From a virus: a stretch of DNA of 47,557 bases. The stretch covers positions 1-47,557 of IMG/VR virus record IMGVR_UViG_3300043419_000521. One strand, given 5' to 3'. Both the position numbers and the translations under genes were made by a program. A model generated the notes under the pieces. The model ran no database searches. It was not told where the DNA came from and saw only the letters and a program-made list of their open reading frames with translations. Every line of letters begins with the position of its first letter. The stretch's first letter is position 1. This document shows, piece by piece, positions 21,447-30,900 of the stretch.

Positions 21447-22820
21447 ATGCCTAGAGAAATCATGCCAGACGGCGACCTACGCTTCGAAGCGTTCGCCTCC
21501 TACCCAAACTCCGCTGGCTTCCCAGCCGAGGCTGGACTCCTTGAGTATGCCGAGAACGTTGAACTGAACGATGGCGTGGTCATCCCCAGAAAGGGGAGTG
21601 CTAAGGTCTATGCCCCCGCCCTTCCAGTGACCTATGCCTGCTCCGCCCATTCGGCGGCTGGCGACAGCATCCTGCTCTGGGGAGAGAACGTCCGTTTCAA
21701 CTGCCAGACTGGTTTGGCCACTCCCGTCAGTCTGGCCCAAAAGACAAAAGCCCGTGGTCAAGGCTACCAAGACGCCGCAACCATGGAGTCAACCGACCCA
21801 GACTTCGTAGCCTGTGCTGGAATCATCAACAGGCTGGTTACGGCCAAAAACGCTCAATTATCCTTCACCCAGTACGGCTCTGGAACGTTCGACCCCATCG
21901 ACGGCGTGAACCTGATTCAGCACACCTACGACCCGATTCAGGCCATCGTGCCCAACGGCAACACCATGACTGTTTTGGGCAAGCGTAGCATCTACATGGT
22001 GGAGGCTGGCATGGGCTACTTTGCCAATGTCGGCAGAGAACTCAACAAGAACACCATGCACGGAGTCCAGAAAGTGTCGGCTCAGGACGGAGTTCAGTCA
22101 AAAGAGGGCTGGGCGGAGAGTGGTGGCCTCCTGACCTTCTTGGACAGGGACGGAATCAAGGCGATTCAGGGCGGAAAGTTCACCGAAGGCTCCGCACCCA
22201 TCTCGACAGTCATTCAAGACATCATCGACGCCATCGACCCGACGAAAATCGACACAGTTTGTGCGGTTGGGCTGAATGGCAGGCACTATTACTCTTTGCC
22301 CCTCCTCGGCGGTTTCAACAAAAGGGCTATTTTGGTGCTAAATACGGCCAATAAGGGCCTTTTTGAGTCCATTCACCTCTACCCTGTGGACATGGATTTC
22401 CTCTGCGTAGCCCGTAAGGACGGCGTACCGAGGCTTTGGGGCGTCAACAAGGGCACTGGAGGCGTCTTCCTGCTCGACGAGGGCAGTCTTGATGTCACGA
22501 CGCCCGTGCAGGCCAAGATTCGTTCCCGTATGTACATGTTCAAGACGCACTTCGACAAGAAGTACGACGACATCTACGTTTATCTGGCCACCGAAAACGC
22601 CGCAGAGGTCGAAACAAAGTTCATCACCACCAATCCAGACGGAGTTACCCGAATGGACATCTTCAGTGGCAACATCGGCACATCGGTTAGACGTGCTTTG
22701 GCTAACAAAAAGTCAATGGGTGGGAGGCTGGAAATCATCGTAAAGTCAGGAAAAGTAAGAATCATGAGCATAGGCGTTGAGGCTTCGTTGGCTGGACGCT
22801 CCATTTTCTCCTCCTTCTGA
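21447..22820 (+). CDS. Tail nozzle/stabilisation protein (podovirus-like)
   Basis: This encodes 457 residues. The N-terminal AGLLEYAENVELNDGVVIPRKGS resembles the opening of tail tubular/nozzle proteins of podoviruses (T7 gp12- and P22 gp10-like). In those, a 'N..l..g.i..R.G' strand starts a beta-propeller, and the repeated beta segments fit a propeller (SILLWGENVRFNC, TVLGKRSIYMVEAG, YYSLPLLGGFNKRAILVLN). It would form the distal short tail below the adaptor and is the best evidence for podovirus morphology. Confidence 0.7.
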   Translation: MPREIMPDGDLRFEAFASYPNSAGFPAEAGLLEYAENVELNDGVVIPRKGSAKVYAPALPVTYACSAHSAAGDSILLWGENVRFNCQTGLATPVSLAQKTKARGQGYQDAATMESTDPDFVACAGIINRLVTAKNAQLSFTQYGSGTFDPIDGVNLIQHTYDPIQAIVPNGNTMTVLGKRSIYMVEAGMGYFANVGRELNKNTMHGVQKVSAQDGVQSKEGWAESGGLLTFLDRDGIKAIQGGKFTEGSAPISTVIQDIIDAIDPTKIDTVCAVGLNGRHYYSLPLLGGFNKRAILVLNTANKGLFESIHLYPVDMDFLCVARKDGVPRLWGVNKGTGGVFLLDEGSLDVTTPVQAKIRSRMYMFKTHFDKKYDDIYVYLATENAAEVETKFITTNPDGVTRMDIFSGNIGTSVRRALANKKSMGGRLEIIVKSGKVRIMSIGVEASLAGRSIFSSF

Positions 22821-23575
22821 TGCCAGACCCAGCACCCACACTAGATTACACCTACCCACAAGTGGACTCCTTGAACGGAGTGACCATGAAGGGTAGGAGT
22901 AGTGCGGCTGAAATGCAGGCGGCTGTCACTGCGTTCAATGGAGTGGCATCTCAGATTGTCGCCACTGATGCCACGCTTTCTGGCGGATTCGTCAACAGGG
23001 TTGCGGCTGGCTACGCCACTTTGAAGACGGCCATCGAGACTAACTCCCCGTCCGCACCAGATTTCAATTCGAACTACCTGTCCGACATCACTTCCAAGAC
23101 TGTCGAAGTGGATACTGCCGCCATCTTGGCCCAGTACGGACTGGCCATGAGTTCGATGTTCGGTGGTGGCCACAACAACACCTACGCCTACAGCACTCTT
23201 CTTGGCTTCGAGCAGAAACTTAAGTCCGTTGAACTCGAAATGAAGTCCCTTTCTTTCGGTCTGGAATCCGACCTTAAGATTTATGAAAGCAAGTTAACCT
23301 ACAGGACCAATAGCGGGAACTCAGCACTTAACGCCGCCTCCTCCGTCCCCATCATCAACCCTGCCGACATCACTCTCGTCTCTGACGTCAACTCCTCGAA
23401 CATCGAGGCTAACAATGCCCTGCAAATCAGGGCTCAGCAAATCAGACAGGCTCAGGCCGCTGGTGCTGAATTGGCTACTGTCGGTCCTGACGCTGGCACG
23501 AATCCTCGTCCGTTCGAGGAAATCATGACCGCCGCAAGCATCAGAGCCGTCGGAGCCGCATCTTTAACTGAATAA
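22820..23575 (+). CDS. Internal virion/ejection protein candidate
   Basis: This encodes 251 residues: Ala/Ser/Asn-rich helices (EMQAAVTAFNGVASQIVATD), a long heptad segment (GFEQKLKSVELEMKSLSFGLESDL) and a C-terminal Gln/Ala helix (NALQIRAQQIRQAQAAGAEL). It is the first of six consecutive genes after the nozzle that resemble the internal-core or ejection proteins of podoviruses. No homologue is recognised from the sequence alone. Confidence 0.65.
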   Translation: MPDPAPTLDYTYPQVDSLNGVTMKGRSSAAEMQAAVTAFNGVASQIVATDATLSGGFVNRVAAGYATLKTAIETNSPSAPDFNSNYLSDITSKTVEVDTAAILAQYGLAMSSMFGGGHNNTYAYSTLLGFEQKLKSVELEMKSLSFGLESDLKIYESKLTYRTNSGNSALNAASSVPIINPADITLVSDVNSSNIEANNALQIRAQQIRQAQAAGAELATVGPDAGTNPRPFEEIMTAASIRAVGAASLTE

Positions 23576-23577
23576 AC

Positions 23578-24405
23578 ATGAACATTGGAAGCGGATTTCT
23601 AGGACAGTCGAGCAACAGGAGCATTACTCCTCAGACCATGGGCGACATTTTCGGTGCCGACTTGGTCAAGAACGCCACGAACTCCATCGTCAGCAGTGGA
23701 ATGCAAAGCATGGGTAACAAGAGCCTAGAGAATCTCAGGCAGGCTGGCGTCATGCAGAGCAATCAGTTCAACTTTGAAAAGGACATGTACAGGGACCAGC
23801 AGACCCTGCTGGGTAACAAGTTGGAGTTCGACAGACAGTTCGACAAGGAGGGCAGAAGAATCGCTGACTTGACCGCTCAGCGTAAGATTGAAACCGATGC
23901 CGCAACCGACCTTCGTAAACTGGAAGCCGATGATAGATTTAAGAGAGACAAAGAAGAGTTCGACAGGCGTATCAAGGAACAGGAAAATTCCGCAAATAGA
24001 CTAAAACAGCCTGAAACTGAGAAGGCCCAGAAAACTATTGAGGGTACGATTGCTGGCATCAACTCGGTCTGGGATACTCAGGATAAGACAGTTAGTTGGG
24101 AATTGGACGAAGACACTGATGAAATTGACTCCTATGACCCAGACACCGACCAGCCAATCATGGTCAAGAGAAGCAAAGCACAAAGGCTTATGAATGAGCA
24201 TAGGGCGAGAATTTTGGGAGGGATGAAGGACCTTAAAGACCCTGCCGCCCAAGCCGCTTATCTCCAGAGAGTCCAAACCGAAGGCCTCCTTGATTTCAAC
24301 AAGGTTCGTGGGATGTATGACCCTGTCTTCAAGAAGCAAGAAGAAGAGCGTCTGGCAAAAGAAAAGACCGCCCCCGCCTCAGCGGCTGGCCTTGGTAGCA
24401 ACTAA
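23578..24405 (+). CDS. Internal virion protein candidate, coiled coil
   Basis: This encodes 275 residues. A central run of charged helix (about 60-145: FEKDMYRDQQTLLGNKLEFDRQF ... DRFKRDKEEFDRRIKEQEN) predicts a long coiled coil. The N-terminus is Gly/Ser/Asn-rich with GMQSMGNKSLENLRQAGVMQ. The C-terminal half is acidic, then basic. Gene order resembles gp14-gp15-type ejection proteins. The leader is A-rich and there is no SD. Confidence 0.65.
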   Translation: MNIGSGFLGQSSNRSITPQTMGDIFGADLVKNATNSIVSSGMQSMGNKSLENLRQAGVMQSNQFNFEKDMYRDQQTLLGNKLEFDRQFDKEGRRIADLTAQRKIETDAATDLRKLEADDRFKRDKEEFDRRIKEQENSANRLKQPETEKAQKTIEGTIAGINSVWDTQDKTVSWELDEDTDEIDSYDPDTDQPIMVKRSKAQRLMNEHRARILGGMKDLKDPAAQAAYLQRVQTEGLLDFNKVRGMYDPVFKKQEEERLAKEKTAPASAAGLGSN

Positions 24406-24408
24406 CCT

Positions 24409-25503
24409 ATGGCGTCAATTTACCCACAGTTCGGAAAGGACTCCGAAAGTCCCAAGGAAAACGAGCCTTCCAGTCCTAATCCTGCAAGAATTCCTTGGTC
24501 CACTAGGGTCAAGGAAGCCGCCCTTGGTGCCAAAGAGGTGGCTGGAAACGTTTACGACTACGCAACGACCAGACCATCCAAAAGGCCTAATGGCGGGAAC
24601 GAAGGAAGAGAAGCGGACGCTCTTGGTAGCGGTAAGGAATGGTACAATGACTTGGAGTATTTTGCCGACTTGGCTACCGCCGCAGGCTCTCTTGGAGGCT
24701 CTGTTTTGGGGGTAGCAAACAACTCTCCACTTATCGACGGAGAGTTCGTCAAGGGTGCCAAGGCGGGAGCGAGCCGATTGTCGAGATTTGCTAGAACTGG
24801 AGCGAACATGGGTGCTGGAATCGTCGGAGGATACTACGCCCAAGAGGCTGGAGATGCTATTGCAGAACGTCAGGATGACACCTCTGACCTAGATGAAGCA
24901 TTAGCCGCCGCCAGATACTACGGAGACGACGACACAATCAGCCAAATTGCCGAACTAATCAATCAGAGGAAGACCAGAGCGACCAATACCAGAACTCTGG
25001 CCAACGGATTGGCTGTCGGTATGAGCGGCGGTACGGCTGGAACCCTAGTAGGAGCAGGAACAGCCTCACTTGTTAACGCCGCACGAGGTGCAATCGGAGG
25101 AGAAATGCACATGTCCCATGACGCAAAGTTCATGAAGGACTTTAAGGCTAGGGAGAATCAGGCAATTCTGGCGTCGTTTGATGCCAACCCAGAGGGTAAA
25201 AGCCAAATCTCCCCCAATGACGCCATGGACGCACTCATTGAAAGAGTAGCCAGAGGAAGAAGGATGGAAGCCGACTTAGAAAGTTCGTTGCCAGACGAAA
25301 GGACCATTGATGCGATTTTCGGATACATGAAGAAGCAGGGGTTCAACGACCCTGAATTCATGAAGAAAATGGACGTTCTCGGCAATTTCATCGAGGGAAA
25401 GGCAGATATCGGAATCCCAGAGTCCGAAGCCCAAAAAAGACGAGACAGGATTTCGAAGTTCCCAAGCCAAGAAACCCTCAGACAAAGATTTAGCAAAAAC
25501 TAA
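24409..25503 (+). CDS. Internal virion protein candidate with glycine-zipper segments
   Basis: This encodes 364 residues. Three Gly/Ala-rich hydrophobic stretches occur: ATAAGSLGGSVLGVA (about 89-103), GANMGAGIVGGYYA (130-143) and GLAVGMSGGTAGTLVGAGTA (201-220). These are the glycine-zipper type seen in proteins that insert into membranes. The remainder is charged and helical. It probably belongs to the ejected core that forms a channel in the host envelope (inference). Confidence 0.65.
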   Translation: MASIYPQFGKDSESPKENEPSSPNPARIPWSTRVKEAALGAKEVAGNVYDYATTRPSKRPNGGNEGREADALGSGKEWYNDLEYFADLATAAGSLGGSVLGVANNSPLIDGEFVKGAKAGASRLSRFARTGANMGAGIVGGYYAQEAGDAIAERQDDTSDLDEALAAARYYGDDDTISQIAELINQRKTRATNTRTLANGLAVGMSGGTAGTLVGAGTASLVNAARGAIGGEMHMSHDAKFMKDFKARENQAILASFDANPEGKSQISPNDAMDALIERVARGRRMEADLESSLPDERTIDAIFGYMKKQGFNDPEFMKKMDVLGNFIEGKADIGIPESEAQKRRDRISKFPSQETLRQRFSKN

Positions 25504-25508
25504 AAACC

Positions 25509-27002
25509 ATGAATAAAACCCAGAGAAGAATTCTCAAGGAGAGTTTTAAAGGAAAACTCAAAGAAATCGGTGATGCCGACTTGGATTACACGACTACTAC
25601 CAAGCAAGCCGCAAAGGAAAGCGATGAACGTATCGCCGCCAAGATTAACGCACATGTCGGCGTAGGCGAGAATGAGGTCCCAGTGGTCGTGAGTCGTGGT
25701 CCAGACGGATTCCCAGTCTACACCGCTGGAGACAAGCAAACCACTGACCTGATTAATGCCCAGCGTGGGCTTGATGAGGCTAGTTTTGATTGGGCGGATG
25801 CCAGACTCAAAAAAATCGGAGACAAGCCTTTTGAAACCATGATTGATGTCCCTGACGCACGTCCCGCTGGACTGTTGCCTTCGGACATCGGAATCATGAC
25901 GACCCAAGTGGACTCCCCCACCCTGTCATCTTTTGTTACTCCAGAAATGGATGCCAGAATGAAGAGGCTGTGGGACGTCGGTTTCGATGGAGGATTTGCT
26001 TCGGGTACGAAAAACCTTCTCGGCAATCTTTTGGGCTATGGACAGGCAGGCAAGTGGCAACAGAAACTCAGACAATCTGCCGATGCTGGTGAAACCAGCG
26101 GTACAAAGAGCAAAATTGGCATTTGGACTAATCGTAGATTGGCTGACGCAGTAGGCACTGTCGCTAATCCAGTCGGTGTCGTTGGCACTGCCGCAGGTGG
26201 AGCAGTCGCAGGAAATGTCTTGTTCGGAGGAAAACAAGAAGCCGAAACCGCCGCCAACGCAAAGGGCGAAAAACTTAACAGAGAAGAACAGGCTCTTGCT
26301 GAAAAGTTCGGAATCGACACGGATTGGACCAATCCAGCGAGTTATGACAGGTTCACCAGAAATGATGAACTCTACGACAGGCAACTCATGAGAGAGGCTT
26401 GGGCTGACGTCAGAGATTCCTTGGACAGCGGAGGTAAGTTTGCCAGAACCATGCAGACTGACGCAGGACAGGTCATGGAAAAACTGCTGACCGCTTACGG
26501 GGCCAGACTTGATAAACTTCAGGGAGAAGGAGGCGTCTTCAAGAGAGATTCTAAAGGCGAGCCCATCAAGAAGAAGGGCAAGGAAAATGATTTCGAGAGG
26601 TACAACCCTCTCACAGTCGAGCAACTAAGAAAGGCAATTCAAGAGAAGGGACTCAACATTGCAGGGTTTACCGAGCAAATAGGCGAAGATGGTCGAAACC
26701 AGTTGGGCTTTAAGGATGTAAAAGGGAAAAGGTACGTGGCCGTCCTACAGTATGACGACGAGAAAAGTTACCAAGACATCGTCAAGGCTAACGACGAAGC
26801 GACCAAGGCGGAAAGGTCCGCAACCAACCAGAAGGAAAAGACTCCATCCAATCGCAACGAAGCGAAGGAAATCCAAATTGCCCGTCAAAAGGAATTACCC
26901 AAGAGGGCAAGATGGGTGTACGTCGGAGTTGAACCAGATTCCAAAGGAACCAGCGGAATCCTTAGAGACAAAAAAGGAAACCCCGTAAGCCCAGAATTCT
27001 AA
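25509..27002 (+). CDS. Internal virion protein candidate
   Basis: This encodes 497 residues. One glycine-zipper-like segment (VANPVGVVGTAAGGAVAGNV, about 219-238) lies in the middle of an otherwise charged, helical protein. The C-terminal region (GVFKRDSKGEPIKKKGKENDF ... VYVGVEPDSKGTSGILRDKKG) is lysine-rich. No catalytic motif is recognised. It is flanked by similar genes with gaps of only 3-5 nt. Confidence 0.65.
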   Translation: MNKTQRRILKESFKGKLKEIGDADLDYTTTTKQAAKESDERIAAKINAHVGVGENEVPVVVSRGPDGFPVYTAGDKQTTDLINAQRGLDEASFDWADARLKKIGDKPFETMIDVPDARPAGLLPSDIGIMTTQVDSPTLSSFVTPEMDARMKRLWDVGFDGGFASGTKNLLGNLLGYGQAGKWQQKLRQSADAGETSGTKSKIGIWTNRRLADAVGTVANPVGVVGTAAGGAVAGNVLFGGKQEAETAANAKGEKLNREEQALAEKFGIDTDWTNPASYDRFTRNDELYDRQLMREAWADVRDSLDSGGKFARTMQTDAGQVMEKLLTAYGARLDKLQGEGGVFKRDSKGEPIKKKGKENDFERYNPLTVEQLRKAIQEKGLNIAGFTEQIGEDGRNQLGFKDVKGKRYVAVLQYDDEKSYQDIVKANDEATKAERSATNQKEKTPSNRNEAKEIQIARQKELPKRARWVYVGVEPDSKGTSGILRDKKGNPVSPEF

Positions 27003-27005
27003 GCC

Positions 27006-27962
27006 ATGGAAGAAGAAACAGACTATTCCCAGTTCTCTGGAGATGCAAAAAGTCAGGCCAATTTCACGACTGGCCAGATGTACGGCAATCAGACCAGACC
27101 TAAGAACGAAGAGGAAATCTCACTTGAATTGACTGGAAACAGGTTTGCTCATCTCTGGGGAAACTATGTCCCAGAAAAGGAGGACTACCTCAAGAAGAGG
27201 GCCGCTTACGGGGCCGAGCAAAGAAAAGCCGCTCAGGCCGCATCTAACGCCGACTTTAGGGTGAATGACGCCAGATTCTACGCTGGAATCGGAGACTACA
27301 GTGCCGTCGAGACGCTCCTGAAGAGCAAGGGTACTGGCATCTTCCAGATTGGCGAACAAATCGAGATGGAAGACTACGACCCTAGCGGTGCCAAGAAGTC
27401 CTTTTCGTTCACTATGGCACCAAGGGGCTCCTATGCCGTCCCTGATAACGCTGGGAACGTCAGCAACGTATCGGCCCTTGGTCTTGCCAGAAAGATGGGC
27501 GTCAGGTCCCTTCCGTTCAAGGGTGGGGATATGAAGGCTCAGGATTTCAGGTCGCTCATCGGCAAGGTCCAGAGATTCCAGACCATGTCTAACCAACTTA
27601 AACGTATCTACGCTAACAATGCCTACCTAGGCACCCTTAGCCCCAGCGAAGCCTCTTCGCAGGCAAGAGCCTTGGAGTCCAACATCAAGATGGACTACCT
27701 TGCCATCATGAAGGACATGAGAGGCATGGGCGGCAACGTCTCTGACAACGACATGGCCATCGCAGAGAGCATGGTGCCCCAGAGAGCAAGCAACGCATTC
27801 TTCAGACTCGGTGGCAACGAAATGTTGCTGTTAGACAACGCAAGAGAGGGAGTTCTGGGCAAGTTAAAAGATGTTGCTGGAAACAACGGCATCGACCTAA
27901 TTGACGGCAGGCAAGAGTCTAGGCGTAACTCGATGTTACGCTACACCAAGCCTACCCGATAA
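27006..27962 (+). CDS. Internal virion protein candidate
   Basis: This encodes 318 residues, soluble-looking and mostly helical (YLKKRAAYGAEQRKAAQAAS; LIGKVQRFQTMSNQLKRIYANNAYLG). A beta-like patch lies near 95-150. It has no hydrophobic segment and no recognised domain. Its stop overlaps the start of the 5,649-codon gene by one base, so the two are probably translated together and act as partners. Confidence 0.65.
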   Translation: MEEETDYSQFSGDAKSQANFTTGQMYGNQTRPKNEEEISLELTGNRFAHLWGNYVPEKEDYLKKRAAYGAEQRKAAQAASNADFRVNDARFYAGIGDYSAVETLLKSKGTGIFQIGEQIEMEDYDPSGAKKSFSFTMAPRGSYAVPDNAGNVSNVSALGLARKMGVRSLPFKGGDMKAQDFRSLIGKVQRFQTMSNQLKRIYANNAYLGTLSPSEASSQARALESNIKMDYLAIMKDMRGMGGNVSDNDMAIAESMVPQRASNAFFRLGGNEMLLLDNAREGVLGKLKDVAGNNGIDLIDGRQESRRNSMLRYTKPTR

Positions 27963-30900
27963 TGGAAAACCCCCTAAATACTCCCCCTCAAGACAACACT
28001 GACGCCCTTGATAGGGCGGCAAATGAATTGTTCAAGGGCGGCGGACTGGAGTTCTCGCACTTAGCAAGGCCCTCGGAGTCCAATGACTCGACTGTGGGTG
28101 ACGAGAGTCAGTTAACCAATGACGACATCTATGACTTCATTCAGGAGAATAGGGACAGGACGTTCGATTTCACTACCGCAGAGGGCAGGGCGTTCTTCAA
28201 CAGATTCGAAGAGGCCAATGCTCGCAGAAACACATTTTCGTTCAATCAGTTCAAGGAAGTAGCGAGCAGGATTGCGTCCGTGCCTTATGACATGGTCGCT
28301 GGAATCATCGGAAATCCCCTTAAAACTCCGGGTTCTCTCGCAGATGGCGTACTCAGAGACGCACAAGACTTGGCCATTCTTCTCGCCCAGTCTGAAGACC
28401 CTTCCTCTCCCCTCTTCAAGTTCAAGTCCTACATCACTGGCACTGGAACCACCGAGGAAAGAATCAAGCAGTTCAACGAAGCGAGATGGTGGAACAACAG
28501 GGCCAACGCTCTGGAAGAGGGCAAGGATACAATCCTAGAACACTGGGTGCCCGATGACTACAGAGAGTACGCCAAAAAACTGATTGACCCCAAACTTGCC
28601 AACGCACTTTCCTACATCGGACTAGACGCACCGCACATCATCAGGGATGCGTTCAGGCGTGGCGGCATCGGTGCCTCCGCCGAAATCATGAAGGGGAGCG
28701 TCCGCAGTGCCAGCGAGTTCACGGCCAAGTCCGCCATCGAGACTCAGGACTGGTTCTCCACTTCCGCCGCTAAGTTCAGGAATCTGTCCCAGAAAATCAC
28801 TGGGGAGGTCCTTTCTACGGCTGGAGATTTGGCTTCGGCTCCTTTCGCCTACATCCAAGAGAAGATTGCCAGAGGCTCCACCGAAATCGAGTCAAGGCTA
28901 GGCCACATTCCCGCAGAAGTCACCAATGGTGCTTCGACCATGATGGCGGACGTCGGTTCCTCCATCACCAAGGGAGGAGTCGAGATGTCTCCAGTCAAGA
29001 GCGTCCTGTTCTCCTTGGGCGTCAAGCCTCTGGCGGAATATGCGAGCGTTCTGGGCAGGGAAATGGCAGACGCTTCCATGGTGGACGCCGCCCAAGGTGT
29101 CGTGAGAATCAAGCCAGAGTTCTCTGGCCTTGGAATGATGGACAGGCTCGCCCTGAACGGGGGAAGAATTGCGATGAGCAAAGAGGCTCAGGCTGTCGCC
29201 AAATTCGCAAATGTCGTCGTCGGATGGCCTGCTTCCATGGCCTTCCCAGTGCTCAAGAGAGCCGTCGGAGACGCCGCCTACATGGGCGTACTCGGGTATG
29301 CCAACGCAAGAGGAGAGGGTGCGTCTTCTGGTTTCGGCATGGGCTTCGCTTGGGGCGGATTCTCTGGCTCCCTGAGACACATCCACAATGTCTACAACCA
29401 AAGCGTAGCACATAGGTACATCATCGACAATTTCGACAATGCACAGTTGCTGGAAATCGAAAAGCACAGCCCCAAGCATGCCGAAAATATCAAGGAGTTC
29501 ATTTCTAGCATCGACGCACACGGGGACAACAGGGTTTCCGCAACCATCCGTGCCGAAATCATGATGGGCTGGGCCGCAGACGCCCAGACCGAACTCAGAT
29601 ACAGAAGCGTTCAGGACTTGGTGGCTGAATACGGAGAAGCCAACGTAAAAAGACAGTTGGGCGACCTTGAGAACGCCAGAATGGCCAGAGGCTCTTCCCT
29701 TGAATTTAACGGAAAGAACGTCATCTGGGTCAACAAGGAGGGAACCACCGCAGAGGCACTTGGCCACGAGTACGGACACAGGTTCTTGGACATCCTGCTA
29801 CAGAGAACCGACGGCTCCGCAGTGGACGCTTTAAAGTCTTTCATGGGCGACGGCGTCGATAAGGGCGTCGTACCCGATGAGGTTCTGGCTACCTTCATCG
29901 CTCATTACAGCATGAAGAGGTACGGCTATGACTCCAACTGGCTGAACAATCCGACCCCTTCTTTCGTCCACGTTGACGGACCGAACGCACTGGATTTCGA
30001 CCCCAATAAGGCAGAAAACTTCGACAAGTCCTTCGGCAACTTGGCCTACGCCAAGGAGCAAATCAGGAAGTTCAGACAGGAGATGGAGTCTGACCCTGCT
30101 GGGATGATGTCTTTCCAGAAGACGGCTAGCGGCAAGATGGCCATGAAGGTCTTTGAGAATTACCCAATCCTCGAAAGGCTTATGCATGAGACGTTCGCAT
30201 ACAGCCATTCGAACAACATGCTCGTCAGGTCGCCTGACATCTTCCTTAGGAATCCGAACATCAAGACCATCAGGTATGTGATGGAGAACTGGCAGATGCT
30301 CAACAACCAGCGTCTGGTCAGCAACCTTGAAGCGGCTGGCTATGTCCTCAAGGAAGTCCAGAAGGAGAGCGGAGAAACTGTCCTTCAGGGCATCTTCTGG
30401 GACGACGGAAAGTTCATCAGCATGCCCCTGCTGGATAAGTGGGGCGAAGACGTGATGAGGAGAGTCCTCAAGAACTCCGATATCAGCGTTACGACCATGT
30501 CTCCTGAGAGGGCCCAAGCCTTCTTGAAGCAGGCCAAAAAGGAAAGATTCCTTAAGGGCGGAAAGGTCATGACCAAGAAGGAGGTCGAGGACACAATCAC
30601 CGCCACCGCCGACTCCATCGCCGCAACCCTAGACTCACTGCCAGACGCAATTAAGCCTAAGTGGTCCCTTGAGAGGGGCGGAACCAAGAAGATTAAACTG
30701 ACCGAACTCACCAAGGAGGCTTGGCAGGCCATCGAGGCTTCCAACGTCTACCACCCAGAGGAGTTCAAGGTTCTGGTTGGCATGGTTGATGTCCTGAAAC
30801 AGATTGAGGCTGGAAAGCCCGTCTTCAACACCTTCACGGCCCAGTACGTCGGCTGGAGCAAGCAGGTCGTCGAGGCCGCTCTCGGCGAAAGGCTAAAAGG

